64,000 bases of DNA from positions 253,270,484-253,334,483 of the forward strand of contig CP136064.1 of NCBI GenBank assembly GCA_032622095.1. Direction: 5' to 3'. A program made the position numbers and the translations under genes. Of this stretch, positions 10,119 through 22,464 are shown piece by piece; within the stretch, counting starts at the first letter, position 1, and each line of letters opens with the position of its first letter. Below the pieces are notes generated by a model, which worked only from the letters and a program-made list of their open reading frames with translations, was not told the DNA's origin and did not search any database. The stretch comes from Siphonodentalium dalli. Its lineage: Eukaryota; Mollusca; Scaphopoda; Gadilida; Siphonodentaliidae.

Positions 10119-11228
10119 TTGATGCTATTTCAAAAACTCAATTTCTTCAATTCCTAAGCAAATAATTCCAGTAATTTCACAGTAATGTTTGTCTGGCGAC
10201 AGATATTATGAGAAAGCTTTTCAGTCTCTGATGTCATTTTGTTATTCAATTAACATGGCTGCAATAGCGGTTACTCATTCCTTACGATACTGATTAATTC
10301 TTTTTCGCGTCCAATTGCACCCCAATACACAATATTACCATTTATAGAATTTTTTTCCACTCGCGTACCATCATGGCATTTTATTATGTGTGAAGACATT
10401 ACTCACTCATGCCAATACTGTAATTTTATTGGCAAAATTTGATTTTATTTGATGCCATGATAAGCAAAGCGGTCCCAAGATATGTGGTGAACCCCTGAAT
10501 TAAATCGTAAATCATGTACTGATATAGTGATTCTTAATTTACGGCGCTTGCTTGCTTGTCAGTCTGTATTTTATGGATTTGTCGATATTCTCAATAAAAC
10601 ATCGAAACATTTGACAGTGTTTCGCAACTCTCGGTAAAGCATCTGATATTGATGAGTTTATCGGACCAGTTTGGCGATCCCAATTGACTTGTAAAAATAT
10701 TGGTTACCGCGGCAATGCCTTGTCCAAGGGATGAATTTGTCAAACGCTCTTGTCATTTCTCATATGTTTGAGTTATCATTTCGGTATAATCCGTAATTGA
10801 GGAAACATTGGGAAGATTAGGGGAATGGTAGGGGAATTATTCCTGGTCTGTAAGGTCATATCGTCCAGACATTGTGAGATCAATGTGAAGAATGAGGAAA
10901 AAATCCTGCTCGAAAATAAATATCTGTTGTCTCATTCCTTCCGCTCGATAATGTTAAATGGATGTTACAAATTTGTGGACTTGGCTCCGATCTCTTGAGA
11001 ATGGTACTAATTCTAGTACCGAACTTAACCTTTTGATAGCTGGATACTCGCTTTCGATGAGTAGTTTCTCTATTCCCATTTGTTCATTTGAAGTGCTGTT
11101 CTACTGTAAGGACACCCAAAAGTTATAACCTGGTTAATACAAACATTTGGGAAGAAAAAAAGTAGATGGAGGACAACTGGAGGAGGTAAAATAAAATATT
11201 CATCATCACCCAGCATCACCCCAACAAT
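10119..11228. other. no gene seen
   Basis: Over 1 kb of AT-rich sequence with no repeat shared with the rest of the window and no convincing ORF. One of the few apparently single-copy stretches here. Confidence 0.5.
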
Positions 11229-11481
11229 CAAGCCTTGAAATAGGGTGTCTGTCATTTGCAGAATGAGGTCCCCAGAGGGTGAATTTAGTGATGCTACCCC
11301 GCATAGCGGCTAGCATCACCAAATTCACCCTCTGGGGACCTCATTCTGCTTACACCTCAGCAGAATGAGGTTCCCAGAGAGTGAATTTGGTGATGCTAGC
11401 CTGCTATGCGGGCTAGCTTCAATAAATTCACCCTCGGGTGACCTCATTCTGCAAATGACAGACACCCTATTTCAAGGCTTG
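11229..11481 (+). mobile_element. family C short form, copy C2
   Basis: CAAGCCTTG...CAAGGCTTG, flanked by a perfect 8-bp duplication CCAACAAT (11221-11228, 11482-11489). Only the two palindromic end modules remain; the roughly 200-bp middle of the long form is absent, giving 253 bp. Confidence 0.92.
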
Positions 11482-11754
11482 CCAACAATTGAAAAGCAGT
11501 GAAACTACTTTCTTTGATCACATAATTATCCCCTAAACCGGTCCTCATATATTGTTTAGTAAGACACATGTATTAACGGCATGTGCAGTGACGTAAGAGC
11601 TAAGCGTAATGATGTCGATCAATGCTGGAACTTTATTATTATGTTAATTGGAATATAATTATGATATTCGATTTGTGTTGGTTATTTAGTGTTGACTGTG
11701 AGATAAACATGGGTGATAAGGGTGGTTGAACATGAAAAGACACATTTAAAATGG

Positions 11755-12050
11755 AACTATATTTGTATATGCCCGTTTGAAAAAAACGGTCGTATTATGT
11801 AAATGGGTTGTCCGTCCATCCGTCTGTCATCCGTCCGCTTTTGGTTTCCGGATGATAACTAAGATTGAATAAAGTGAACTGAACCAAATTTGGTATATTA
11901 GTTTACCACCCCAAAATACAGATTAAGTTCGAATATGGGTTTCGTCCGCATGATTTTGACTGAGTTATGCCCCTTTTTCGACTTAGATTTTACCTGATAT
12001 GCGGTTACTAGATCAAAACTACCACACTTGAAGTTATTGTGTTTTATTTT
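11755..12050 (+). repeat. dispersed repeat K-like, copy 2
   Basis: Contains 'gtccgtccatccgtctgtca' and then 'accaaatttggtatatta' and 'tgagttatgccccttttt', wording of the K type. Non-coding. Confidence 0.4.
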
Positions 12051-12547
12051 TGTTATTATTTCGTCTTAAGTCAAAGGTTTCAAACAAATGAATTAAAACT
12101 TGCCCCACTCTACTCCAGAAACGGAGTATTATGCAACGGCGTGCTCTTATTACTTGATGTATTTACTTCCTCATTGGTTGTGATAAGGAAATCAATATTA
12201 ATTTTGTTTAACCCCAGCCATTTCGAGACTGTTTTTCATTGGTACAATGTGATAAAATGGATCTCAGATTTATCGCAATTCTATTCAAAATTTATTAACC
12301 CCGTTCACTAAATTTTGAGAAAAAAAAATTAAAGTTATAAAAATAAAATGAGTTATTTTTTTCCCATAAAACAGTAGCAATAAATGAAAAAAAAGGGATA
12401 AAATTAGCAAACAAAAGATAAGACTCTGCCATCAACTATTTTCTACATCACATGCTTCAAATTTTTGTCAACATGATTAAAACCAAGCAGTAAAAACTTT
12501 TCTTTTTTTTCATAATGGGGAAAAAAGTTGTAGTATGGGTTCATAAA
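12051..12547. other. no gene seen
   Basis: A/T-rich with A-runs (12310-12420). A 90-codon frame at 12039-12311 is hydrophobic by base composition and is not recognised. Confidence 0.45.
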
Positions 12548-13512
12548 CAGTGTTCACGCTGTCGGTAGCCAATGGCTAATCTTTTTTGAATATGGCTAAT
12601 AAAAATTTCATTTGGCTAAACTTTTTTTTTACCCCAAATAGAGACTGGAAGCATGAATTTTTGGCAAGTGGGTTTTTAATTCTGTGATGTGAACGATCTA
12701 GTCCGAAAACATCGTATACGTAAGTGGGAATATATCGCCGACTGTACAAAGGGAAACCCGATCGCGGACAGTACAAAGGGAAACCCTTCACTCTGCACGA
12801 AACAGCAAAAGGTCATATCATTATTTTACATTTAATCTGCTAATCCCCCATTGTCTGTCTGGTCACTCACGGGGCTCCTGCACAATGCATGTTTATGATG
12901 ACATTGTATTTATGACGGCCAAGGTTTATGAGCACCAAGTGTAAGACAATAGCTTAATCAGCCAAATGTGAATCACGACAGATATTTTGTGGCTATTTTT
13001 CGTCAATACGGATACATTCAAAATAATATGCATGCGTTTATGACAGATTGTAATTTGATAATGGCGTAACAATATTAAGTTATTAGTTTCCAGATGTCAC
13101 TTCGATATTTTCGCAAGGATAATTAATATTTAATGATTTAAAAGAAGAAAGTGGGGAAATGTCCGATGGGGAAATGTCCGTATACCCAATCCTGGGTTAC
13201 CCCCCCCCCCCCCCCCCCCCCCAAAATATCTCTTTCACATAAAGATTAATAAATTTTTAATAAATGACATATATAAAAATATTTCTAGTTCATCAAAATT
13301 AGTTAAATTATTGTGTATTTTACCTGTGCCTGTTAGATTTGATGTTTTAGTCATTAATTGTGAACCGACCATAAAACGATGATTTAATTTGGCCATAGTT
13401 TTTTTTAATTTGGCCAAAAAATATTTGGCTAAAGTTTTTTTCATTTGGCTAATAAAATTGTTATTTGGCGAAACTTTTGGCTAAAGTTTTTTTCGGTCCA
13501 GCGCGAACACTG
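12548..13512. mobile_element. hAT-like DNA transposon, 965 bp
   Basis: TIRs CAGTGTTCACGCTG and CAGCGCGAACACTG, flanked by a perfect 8-bp duplication TTCATAAA (12540-12547 and 13513-13520). CAGTG-type ends with 8-bp duplications are the hAT signature. Subterminal motif TTTGGCTAA or close variants occurs about three times near the left end and five or six times near the right end, plausibly transposase-binding repeats. The interior holds a 23-C run (13200-13222) and a duplicated 'tacaaagggaaaccc' (12745-12787). There is no transposase ORF, so it is non-autonomous. Confidence 0.85.
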
Positions 13513-13559
13513 TTCATAAACCAGGATATTAAATTTGCTGTCAAATAAAGTTCAATAAC

Positions 13560-13870
13560 CTAGGCTGATAGTTCATCATTTAGCTGAATATCCTTGCAAA
13601 TGAATGGGGAATCTATAAAGTGTTTCTCTGTCTGCCTGTCGTCCGATCAAATTTTTCAGAAATTTTTTTAAAACATGGCTGCCAGCAGTCATCTTGGATT
13701 TCACAGTTTAATTCATTGGCACAATCTGCAGACCACATTTATTGGAGAATTTGACCTCTAGTATTACTTAAATATTTCAACTTTCCAGATTCCTTATCGC
13801 TCCATTTACTATAATGTATGACATTATCCCCTCTCCATGTTGAGCTACAGTGTCGCTATTCACGCAGATA
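13560..13870 (+). repeat. dispersed repeat H, copy 1 (partial)
   Basis: 'aaaacatggctgccagcagt', 'catcttggatttcacag' and the family's right end 'gttgagctacagtgtc' are shared with copies at 18870, 29560-37750 and 62619. It is diverged and non-coding. Confidence 0.55.
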
Positions 13871-14318
13871 ATATATTGTTAATCTGACCTATAGGGAGTC
13901 TGCGGGTCAGTGAAACAAAATGGTCATTAACAATTCCCTCCTGTGGGGAATTCGGCAGATACGTAGTTAAAGATTGATCACTACAGCAACAACTTGGGTT
14001 TATGTGCCGCGATTTGCTAACTTGTCACTTCATTTCCCTAATATAGTTCAAAGTCGTAATGGGGCAGACATCCATGATTAGTAGTGTATGGGTTGTAGTT
14101 TGCTTGTCACAAAACGTGAATAGAATCAGCAATTACAAGATTTTTCATTTGGAAGGAATTGTCTAAAGAAGATAGTTTCCATTCCATTGGTTCGACAGTT
14201 ATTGACATTTGGTCCGAGACGTGGGTTTTTTCAGGGTTTGGATATAATTAGAGAAAATTAAATCTCCAAGTGGAAATTAAATCAATAGGGAATTTATGAA
14301 AGTCCGATATCTGATCAG
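13871..14318. other. no gene seen
   Basis: No ORF or repeat recognised. Confidence 0.5.
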
Positions 14319-14757
14319 CAAGCCTGCAAATAGTGTGTCAGTCATTTGCAGAATGACGTCCTCAGAGGGTGAATTTAGTCATGCAATCCCGCACAGCGGG
14401 CTAACATCACCAAATACACACTCTGGGAACCCCATTCTGTTTGGGGCCTCAAATTGCTGTGGGAGATCTGATCAGATTGATGTTCCCTAGTTGATGATGT
14501 TCACCCATTTGTGACCTCAATTATGAATTTTATCTTCTGCAAATTAGAGGATATAGAAACTTCCCATAAGGGAAAACGTAACTAAAAACAATGTTAAGTT
14601 GAGACTACAGATACTTCCCAGAAGGTGAGGCTAAGAAGAATGAGGTCCCCTGAGAGTGCATTTTGGTGATGCTCGCCCACCGTGCGCAATAGCATTACTA
14701 AATTCATCCTCTGGGGACATAATTCTGCAAATGACAGACACACTATTGGCAGGCTTG
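14319..14757 (+). mobile_element. family C long form, copy C3
   Basis: CAAGCCTGC...GGCAGGCTTG, flanked by CTGATCAG and TTGATCAG (7 of 8 match). It has two palindromic end modules and the long-form middle. 439 bp. Confidence 0.85.
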
Positions 14758-15239
14758 TTGATCAGACTTATCTGACGTGACTGTCCTGATGAGGTCTCAT
14801 TTTATGATGGCCGTTTGATGCAATCATCTAATTTTATGGACTTTGTATACGTAATCTTATTAGATATTGTAAAACGTTTTACCCAATCACAAATATTTCT
14901 TCCCAAGGTCAGAAGGGGTCTTCGCTCTCAAAGCTTGTCATATCTCCTCATAATTTATGTAATTCCAATTATGGTCAACTGATTCTGCTAATGTGCTTGG
15001 ATGATATCAGGCATAGATAATAGTTTCTGGAATGAAAGATATTATGCACGACTGATTGGTCAAAAGCTCTTCAGAGATTGTGTTTGTATAATGGTTTTAC
15101 CTCTGACTTTTAACTAAAATTAATTTATTTTTTAATTATATTTAGTGTTACTATTAACTAACATTTGTAATGCACCACTAATTCATTTATATGATATGTG
15201 ATTATGTGATTATAAAGGAGTAAAATTAATTGTGACTTG
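14758..15239. other. no gene seen
   Basis: AT-rich, nothing recognised. Confidence 0.5.
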
Positions 15240-15465
15240 GTCCCCAAATTAGATGATGATATATATCAACCACCATAGGAACCTGTGTACCTATAATTGA
15301 GAAAAATTTTGGACTCATTTTGTAGATTAGAGTTATTTTTACTTTGAAAAATATTCAAGTTGCACTGAAGTCGATATAGATGTGCTAAACCAAACTCCAG
15401 GCAGAGTTATCTCTCATCACTCCACTGAGATACCACTTCCACAATGACATTTGGTCACCTACTCA
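15240..15465 (+). repeat. dispersed repeat J, copy 1
   Basis: 'tatcaaccaccataggaacc' resembles 58556-58600, and 'aaccaaactccaggcagagt' resembles 18168-18200. Diverged, class unknown. Confidence 0.4.
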
Positions 15466-15725
15466 CAGTATTGTCACCTCGATTATGCATTTTATCTTCT
15501 GCAATTTGGGGGATGTAAAAACTGAACAGAAGGGAAAAAGTAACTAAAAACTATGTTAATTTGAGACTAAATATTTCCCAGAAGATAAGGCCTAAGTAGA
15601 ATGAGGTCCCAAAGGGTGGATTTCGTGATTCTAGCCCACTGCGGGGTCAGCATCACTAAATTCACCCTCTGGGGACCTCATTCTGCAAATGACAGACATA
15701 TATATGCTATATATTTGAAGGCTTG
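15466..15725 (+). mobile_element. family C, 5'-truncated copy C4
   Basis: Begins in the C middle ('cacctcgattatgcatttta') and ends with the right module and '...gaaggcttg'. The left module is missing, apparently replaced by repeat J. Confidence 0.75.
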
Positions 15726-16365
15726 TATCGGAAACAATAATATTCATAAATAAGGGGAAGTCCTAGCTGTCTTTTGTTTACAACACAAGAAGCTATCTGA
15801 GAATTCTTGGGAATTGGGAATTTTGGGGGCAGAAATTGGGAAAATCCTCCTCGCATTCAATATGATCTATAGCGATCTCTCATAGTTTGCCTATCTTGTT
15901 TTTATAATGTCAGCTCTTGCGATTAGTCAATCAGCATCGATAAATAGTTATGGTATATGAACCCATATTAGGTCAGTGACCCCAATATTAGGTGCTTATC
16001 CACCATCTTGTTTTCAGAAACTCTGTCTCCTCAGGAATATTTATGATGTATTTTGGCGCCAAGAAAGGGGATATCTGTCGGAAATAATTCTCTGCGATTT
16101 TTAAAGACATAGTACCATATACCAAAACCTGCATGCGATATATTTGAGGAATTCTAAAGACTCATAAATTAACTATCAAACTCAACAAGTTGTCCCACTT
16201 CTGGTGATTAGCCATCGACTTCAACGCCCATGGTGCGTCTCTGTGACGTTACATAAGTTAATGGCCATAGACGACACATTTATCTTACCAAATTAATTAA
16301 ATTACAGCGACGATTAATTAAAGGAATATGCTGGATTCTGTCCACTGACATAATAAATACATTTC
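15726..16365. other. no gene seen
   Basis: 'gatctctcatagtttgccta' (about 15871) resembles 17026-17045, so part belongs to the J-type repeat. No ORF. Confidence 0.45.
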
Positions 16366-16496
16366 GGGATGCTTAGTGGTCGGATATGGTGTCATGTGAG
16401 GCTCAGCAAGATCAATATTAGGCTCGGCCTATGACCTCGCCTAATATTGATCTCACTTCACCTCACATGACACCATATCCGACCACTAAGCATCCC
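16366..16496. repeat. palindromic fold-back, 131 bp
   Basis: Arms 'gggatgcttagtggtcggat' and its exact complement at the far end (about 36 bp of perfect pairing), then an imperfect inner pair ('gatcaatattaggc' / 'gcctaatattgatc'). Likely a small fold-back MITE; no second copy is seen in the window. Confidence 0.75.
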
Positions 16497-17300
16497 ATAA
16501 CTTTTTTGCCCTAAACCTCGTAATTTTAACGGACATTTAATACTTTTATTAAGACATGATATTTAGATATTTCAGACTCTCTCTCTCTCTCTCTCCTGGC
16601 GGGGTTCTGCTGTTCCACACTATCCAGATAAATTCTCATTGCTTCGAACCCAAGTTTTTATCTATTAAATTTTTTGCCAGTTGTCTTGCAATTGGCAAAT
16701 ATATTGACCCATCATGGGAACTTTTGCTTGCGAATATGTTTGGATTCTTTATAATTATTTCACGCTTTTTACTTTGAAATATTTGAGGTGCACTTATACG
16801 CCGAAATACTGCTGTTCCCAGTTGCAATATCTGATTACTCGATGTTTGGAAGTACTTTTGTTTAGAGCTGCTCACAATTGGTATTTCCATGGCAAAAACA
16901 GTATCGTCATGAATATGCTATGCATATTCATTCAATGTGGGTGACGTGGGCTTTGAGTTAATGTCAAACATTGATCTTCACACATCGAGTGATATGAGCT
17001 CTTTGCAGACAATATGAACTATAAAGATCCTCTCATAGTTTGCATATCTCTTAATATTTCCCCTATACCTCATAATTTTCACGGACAATTAAACCTTCAA
17101 TTGATGAGTCTGGGTATTCCATACGACTGGTTTCTGTCTTCACAATATTTCTCCATTCACTTCTTTTCAGACATGATATTTATATATTCCAGACTTATAT
17201 CTCCCGGGGTTCTGCCGATTTCTAAATTATCCAGATAATTTCCATTAAGCTGGCTCATTGCTTCGAACCCGAAGTGTAAGCAGTTATTAGATGATATACC
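16497..17300 (+). repeat. diverged duplication of about 200 bp
   Basis: 16508-16660 and 17049-17280 are related in the same orientation ('agacatgatatttagatatt', 'ggggttctgc', 'ttatccagataa', 'attgcttcgaaccc'). The first unit contains a (CT)n run at 16575-16596. Non-coding. Confidence 0.5.
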
Positions 17301-18259
17301 ATTGTTCGATCGCAGAATCTTAAGCACTTGTTTTATTGTCGAATGATATGAAATATTGAGTAATATTGCTGGGATAATTTGATTGGTTGGCGTCTGAGGG
17401 ACCATAAGTATTATATATTGTCTTGGTTGATACAGCCCATTTTGTATTTGAGATTGCAATTGTTAACTCTTCATCTTTTATGATCCAAATTTGATTATAC
17501 ATGTTATGCAGGAATACTGATGCACTCGGAAATGGAGAGTATCAATATGATAATTATTTTCCAACAATATAATCAGATATGAAATGAGTGTTTTTCTCGT
17601 ATTATTTGGTCTCCTTTGGAGAGACGAATTTCAAATGTATCATGAGAAAACATGAATGTCATATTCTATAATTTATATCTCCGATATCAATGGAAGGAGA
17701 AGAAAACACCGAATTGCGAATGGACTAACAATATCGTGAAATAAAATGTTTCAGAAAATGAATTTTTAAAAAAACTTATAGGTAGCCAGGTCTCAAAATA
17801 CATTTAATTTTGTGAGAATCAAATGCCGAATCGAGTTAGTCATACAGCACTGAAAATTGATAAGTTTCACGAGAATCGATACTGTGATTCTCGTCAAATA
17901 TTCAGGCCTGGTAGCCAAAATAGGTGTTTTTTCCAGTAACAAATATACATTTGATCCGAGAATGCCAAGAGAAGAGGGCAAGAAGTAGAATGAATCTTGT
18001 CCGAAACTCACCCATGTATCATGAGAAAATATGAATGTCATATTTTATAATTTATCATATGACTATTTGATGTGATTTTCATGGGAAATATTTTGTTGTC
18101 AGAGCGGAGAATGGTTAAACCAAAAGAATTCAGCTTTAAAAGTTACTCTGTTATGCATTCAGCATTCCAAACTCCATGCAGGGTTTATCTCCCTTGATGA
18201 TTCGATAAGACCGCTGCCACCGGCGACATTATACCCACATTTGGTGGACTTCCGCGATA
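17301..18259. other. no gene; long direct repeat
   Basis: A direct repeat of about 45 bp, 'aatgtatcatgagaaaacat' and onward, occurs at about 17634 and 18014. 18125-18255 contains J-type wording. No gene is recognised. Confidence 0.45.
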
Positions 18260-18655
18260 TTAACCCTTTACCCAACAAACCGGCCAAAACCGGCCAAATA
18301 AAGCTTCAACAGCCTAAAATATCTTCGGTATGTCTCAATAGAACCATACAAATATGGATATCATTGGAACCGGCTCCTTGACCACATTGTGATAGTTAGT
18401 TATGCCCTGTGCCAATGCATTCTCTTATATATGCGAGTCGACCATAGGTCGCCTCGCATATATAAGAGAATGCATTGGCCTAAAAAAAATCTTTTTTTAA
18501 CACTTTACCATTTTTTCTTACATTCTGTAACAATTTTATAATTTTTAATGTGTTAAGCCAATGCATTCTCTTATATATGCGAGGCGACCTATGGTCGACT
18601 CGCATATATAAGAGAATGCATTGGCACAGGGCCCTTCTGTTGGGTAAAGGGTTAA
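18260..18655 (+). mobile_element. family A MITE, copy A2
   Basis: TTAA on both sides with perfect CCCTTTACCCAACA / TGTTGGGTAAAGGG. Two accggccaaa units and both hairpins are intact. It lacks four bases ('acag') in 'gtgatagttagttatg'. Confidence 0.92.
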
Positions 18656-18725
18656 TATATACACTAAATTAACTGCATGTTTGGATATAAGACTCTTGAG
18701 AAGCATATCCGGAGTAGGATCCCAC

Positions 18726-19397
18726 CCAAACTGCAAGGCGGCAGTGTTCAGTCACCTCGCTACACTGGTCTGACCACTGCCATCACATATACAAAATATA
18801 AGGAAATCTTACATTTTTTATTAGCAATTTGCATGGGTTGGTGTCCGTTGTCTATCTATCCTGCCATCTAGCTCTACATTTCGTCAACAATTTCCTTTGG
18901 CACACCCACATGCTGCATCCCTCATCGTCGGCACCTCTTGGTGACCTGTAGATGGGAGCTTACATTTTTTGCCGAATTTTGTTTAATAAAATGGCTGCAA
19001 GCGGCCATCATGAATTTCACATTTGAATCCATCAGCACACCATGCAGCCCACAATTCTTGGCGAAATGTTTTTAAAAATTTACAGCCATGTTTGGGATCA
19101 CCTAGATGGAACTATTAAATTTGAAATATTTCCTGTGAAAAGCCATATATTAGATTTTACTCTTTGCATGAATAAATCATTTGGCACACCCAACAGGCCA
19201 CATCCCTCATCCAATCGTCACCACACTTCATATTGATCTTCAGGGCGATCAGTTTCATGCACCCGAACAAGTCCATAATATGTCTTTAAATAAACAATGT
19301 AAGATTTGCTTACATTCTTTATACATGATATCTGTGTTCAGACTAGCATAGCGAGGGGGGGGGGGGCTGAACTCTGCCCTGTAGTTTGGGAATAGCC
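18726..19397. mobile_element. TIR element V carrying repeat H
   Basis: 18726-18820 and 19278-19397 are inverted copies ('caaactgcaaggcggcagtg' against 'ctgccctgtagtttg'; 'aaatcttacattttttat' against 'aacaatgtaagattt'). The right TIR has a 12-G run (19355-19366). Between them lies an H-family repeat (18870-19250: 'caacaatttcctttggcaca', 'catccctcat'). No ORF of note. Confidence 0.6.
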
Positions 19398-19482
19398 TGG
19401 AACAAGACATGGGAGATAAATTCTCCCTAAAATGTGTCATTTCTGTTCTTCTTTTGACATGGAGAAGTGACTATTTGAATTC

Positions 19483-20009
19483 ATGCATTGAAGTGTCCAG
19501 TAGAGACTGCATGACATAATTACATAGACTGGTTCCTGCCCCTGAAGTGTCCAGTATTTCTTGTGTCCATACAGAGGGCATGACATAATTACATCGACAC
19601 AAGGACGCCGGAAGCACCAAAGGGCAAGGGGGGCAAACCAGTCAGGAGGGCACTTTTCGGGTACCCACTGGACTCGACAGGGCCAGGGCAAGGGGGGCAA
19701 ATGCCCCCTTCTCCAGCATCCCTGCATAGACAGGTTCCTCCCACAAAGTGTCCAGTATGACTTGTGTCCATAGAGAGTTCATGACATAATTAGACAGACT
19801 GGTTCCTGCTGCAAAGTGTCCGGTATGACTTGTGTCCATAGAGAGTGCATGCATGACATAATTACATAGACTGGTTCCTGCCACAAAATGTCCAGTATGA
19901 CTTGTGTCCATAGAGAGTTCATGACATAATACATAGACTGGTTCCTTCACCAAAGTGTCCAGTATGACTTGTGTCCATAGAGAGTGCATGCATGACATAA
20001 TTACATAGA
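19483..20009. repeat. 67-72 bp tandem repeat
   Basis: About six units of 'ggttcctgccacaaagtgtc', 'cagtatgacttgtgtccata' and 'gagagtgcatgacataatta', with starts near 19531, 19733, 19801, 19873 and 19940. The second unit is interrupted by the small hAT-like MITE at 19600-19724. It gives a 118-codon frame on the minus strand with no biological meaning evident. Confidence 0.85.
19600..19724 (-). mobile_element. short hAT-like MITE, copy 1
   Basis: 125-bp GC-rich insert with ends CAAGGACGCCGG and CCAGCATCCCTG (consensus CAGGGACGC). It is flanked by CATCGACA and CATAGACA (7 of 8). Inner wording 'aagcaccaaagggcaagggg' matches the copy at 61525-61659 on the other strand. It is much richer in GC than its surroundings. 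Confidence 0.8.
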
Positions 20010-20011
20010 AA

Positions 20012-20663
20012 TTAAAATATAATTCCTTTTAACAGAAGAGAAGTTTCGGTCTGTTGGGTTTCCGCTGCAACTTTCAATATCCACTAATCTGCACGGCAGA
20101 TGACTAATGCATCTGCGCGGGCAACTTAATTCCATTTATTGGACTTGATGCATTATGCAAGATCCTAGTACAAACGAAACAATTTATATAATAGCAGTTA
20201 AATTTTGAAGACTTTCGCATCACTGAAGAGGCTTTGATCTTTATCATTATTCGAAGAACAAAAACTGTAATATGGTGTTATGGGTTCCTTTGCACTTGTG
20301 CGTCATATCAATTTTGCATCAGTGGAAGTTCTTTTATCTTACAAAGGCGTTATACAACTGTCTGAAGCTATAGGAGAGGAGACTCTTGCTGTCACAAGGA
20401 ATTAGGTTGCCTGTGCAAAGAAAGGCCCAAATTAGTCCTTGAGAAACGGGGTTCCAATTTGTTTTATTTAGTAACAGGCAGTTTCCATGGCCTTAAAGTG
20501 ACATATAATCATCAAACCGAAAATTATTGCTATTAGTTTTACTGTTTGTTACATTTTTATGATAAAATAATTTGTCCTTTTGGAAGTGGGCTCCATCAAT
20601 TTTATTTAGTTATTTAACATCACTGACTTGAGGTGACATAATATATTAAAGATACGGAATATA
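20012..20663. other. no gene seen
   Basis: No recognisable gene or shared repeat. Confidence 0.5.
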
Positions 20664-21742
20664 TTAAAGGCACGGATGGCCTTCGTGGTGTGTATTGCGG
20701 TTAAAATAATCACATCTGTTAAAACTGCCATAAACATAAAGAATATTAAAATACAGACAGATTTTGTTCTTATGCCAATCATAAATATAGCTTAAATAGT
20801 ATGTTATTGTCAGGTTTCTATGCTTTGTATGTAAACAAAAGTCAAATAATGTTACAGAATCTGTGTATACAAACAAACGCTTGGAGCTTGCCGAAGTCCG
20901 ACGAAGATATGATGTGGTTTATAGAGGGGCGCTGTCGAAGGCGGAGTTCAACTTAAATATTGGCACATGCATGCACAGCATTGTCACTCAAATCACAATA
21001 ATTCTCATTTTAATTGACGCATGCTACATGTTGGCAGTTAACTATTTCATGATTTGGGACAGAAAAAATAATGTACCATATATATCTATAGAATTGTTAT
21101 TGCAAATAGATTAAATTTTACTAATCCAGTTTGTATGAATTTATGTCACACACCAAATAAGGAATTTACACACTGATTTACGATGATATTGTTGAACCTT
21201 GTTGAAGGTTGCGTGTGCATGTTGTAAATACCTTATCAATGTCACACCGAAATTAGGAATATTTACAATCATCGTAAAATGCACGCGCATCTAAATAAGT
21301 AGATTACGCAATAGTATGTCATCTCAATAGCACAGAGAGCGTATTCATTGCATTATTCATTTCTTGTTTTTTCATGTTTATTATTATTCATTTTTGTCGC
21401 TGTGTGGCGATTATCTTTGATTTTATGATAAATAATGTGAAGGATAAATCTTATACAACGAACAGCGAATGTTGTTGTGCGAACACGTGGTTGTCATTTA
21501 CGTGAAAGATTTGCGACACTAACCTACGATTTCCAGAAACCTACGGATAACTTCGTGACTGCTAATAAATTTAACCAACGACAATCGAACTGCGTTTTCT
21601 CTCACACAAAGTGTTTTGTGGATAATGTCACATTCGTACTATCATTATATATACCATTAATTTATTCTTGAGGAAATGTTCATAATTTGGTAACTGTTAT
21701 TTCTAAATTATAATCCACAACGAAGGCAATCAGTGCCTTTAA
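20664..21742 (+). mobile_element. family M TIR element, copy 1
   Basis: Begins TTAAAGGCACGGATGGCCTT and ends AAGGCAATCAGTGCCTTTAA. The first 220 bp match the copy at 43464-43966 ('agtatgttattgtcag', 'tatgtaaacaaaag'). 1079 bp; its longest frames (83 and 64 codons) are not recognised. Confidence 0.7.
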
Positions 21743-21861
21743 AGCCTCAAATTATGCATGCTGACAACGTGACTCTATGATGAAAATAGGCTAATAAATA
21801 TATATTATACTCATATGGACTTCAATATGCATGCAAAACACTTCCCAATGTAATACAACAA

Positions 21862-22420
21862 CCATATGGCCGGTAACAGACTGACCATATATCCGGTAAC
21901 AGGCAGTGGCCATATGGCCGATAACAGGCAGTGACCATATGACCGGTAACAGTGACCATATGGCCGGTAACAGGCAGTGACCATATGGCCGGTAACAGGC
22001 AGTGATCATATGGCCGGTAACAGACAGTGACCATATGTAACAGGCAGTGACTATATGGCCGTTAACAGGCAGTGACCATATGGCCGGTAAGTCGGTGAAC
22101 ATATGGCCCGTAACAGTCTGACCATACGGCCGGTAACAAGCAGTGACCATATGGCCAGTAACAGTGACCATATGGCTGGTAACAGGCAGTGACCATATGG
22201 CTGGTAACAGGCAGTGACCATATGGCCGGTAACAAGCAGTGACCATATGGCTGGTGACAGGCAGTGACCTTATGGCCGGTAACAGGCAGTGACCATATGG
22301 CCAGTAACAAGCAGTGACAATATGGCCGGTAACAGGCAGTGACCATATGGCTGATAACAGGCAGTGAACATATGGCCGGTAACAGGCAGTGACCATATGG
22401 CCCGTAACAGGTAGTGAGTA
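21862..22420. repeat. 25-bp minisatellite
   Basis: About 22 units of 'gaccatatggccggtaacag' plus 'gcagt', with occasional shortened units. Each unit carries the palindrome CATATG. Three units equal 25 codons and no stop occurs on the minus strand, so a 201-codon frame (22396-21791), the longest in the window, runs through it. I consider it non-coding. Confidence 0.92.
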
Positions 22421-22464
22421 TAAGGTAGTTTGTTAAAATTATTATCTGAACATTTCCTGAAGGA

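Noticed and set aside
21862-22420. CRISPR array
   Set aside because: Units of 25 bp are contiguous with no spacers, and the context is eukaryotic.
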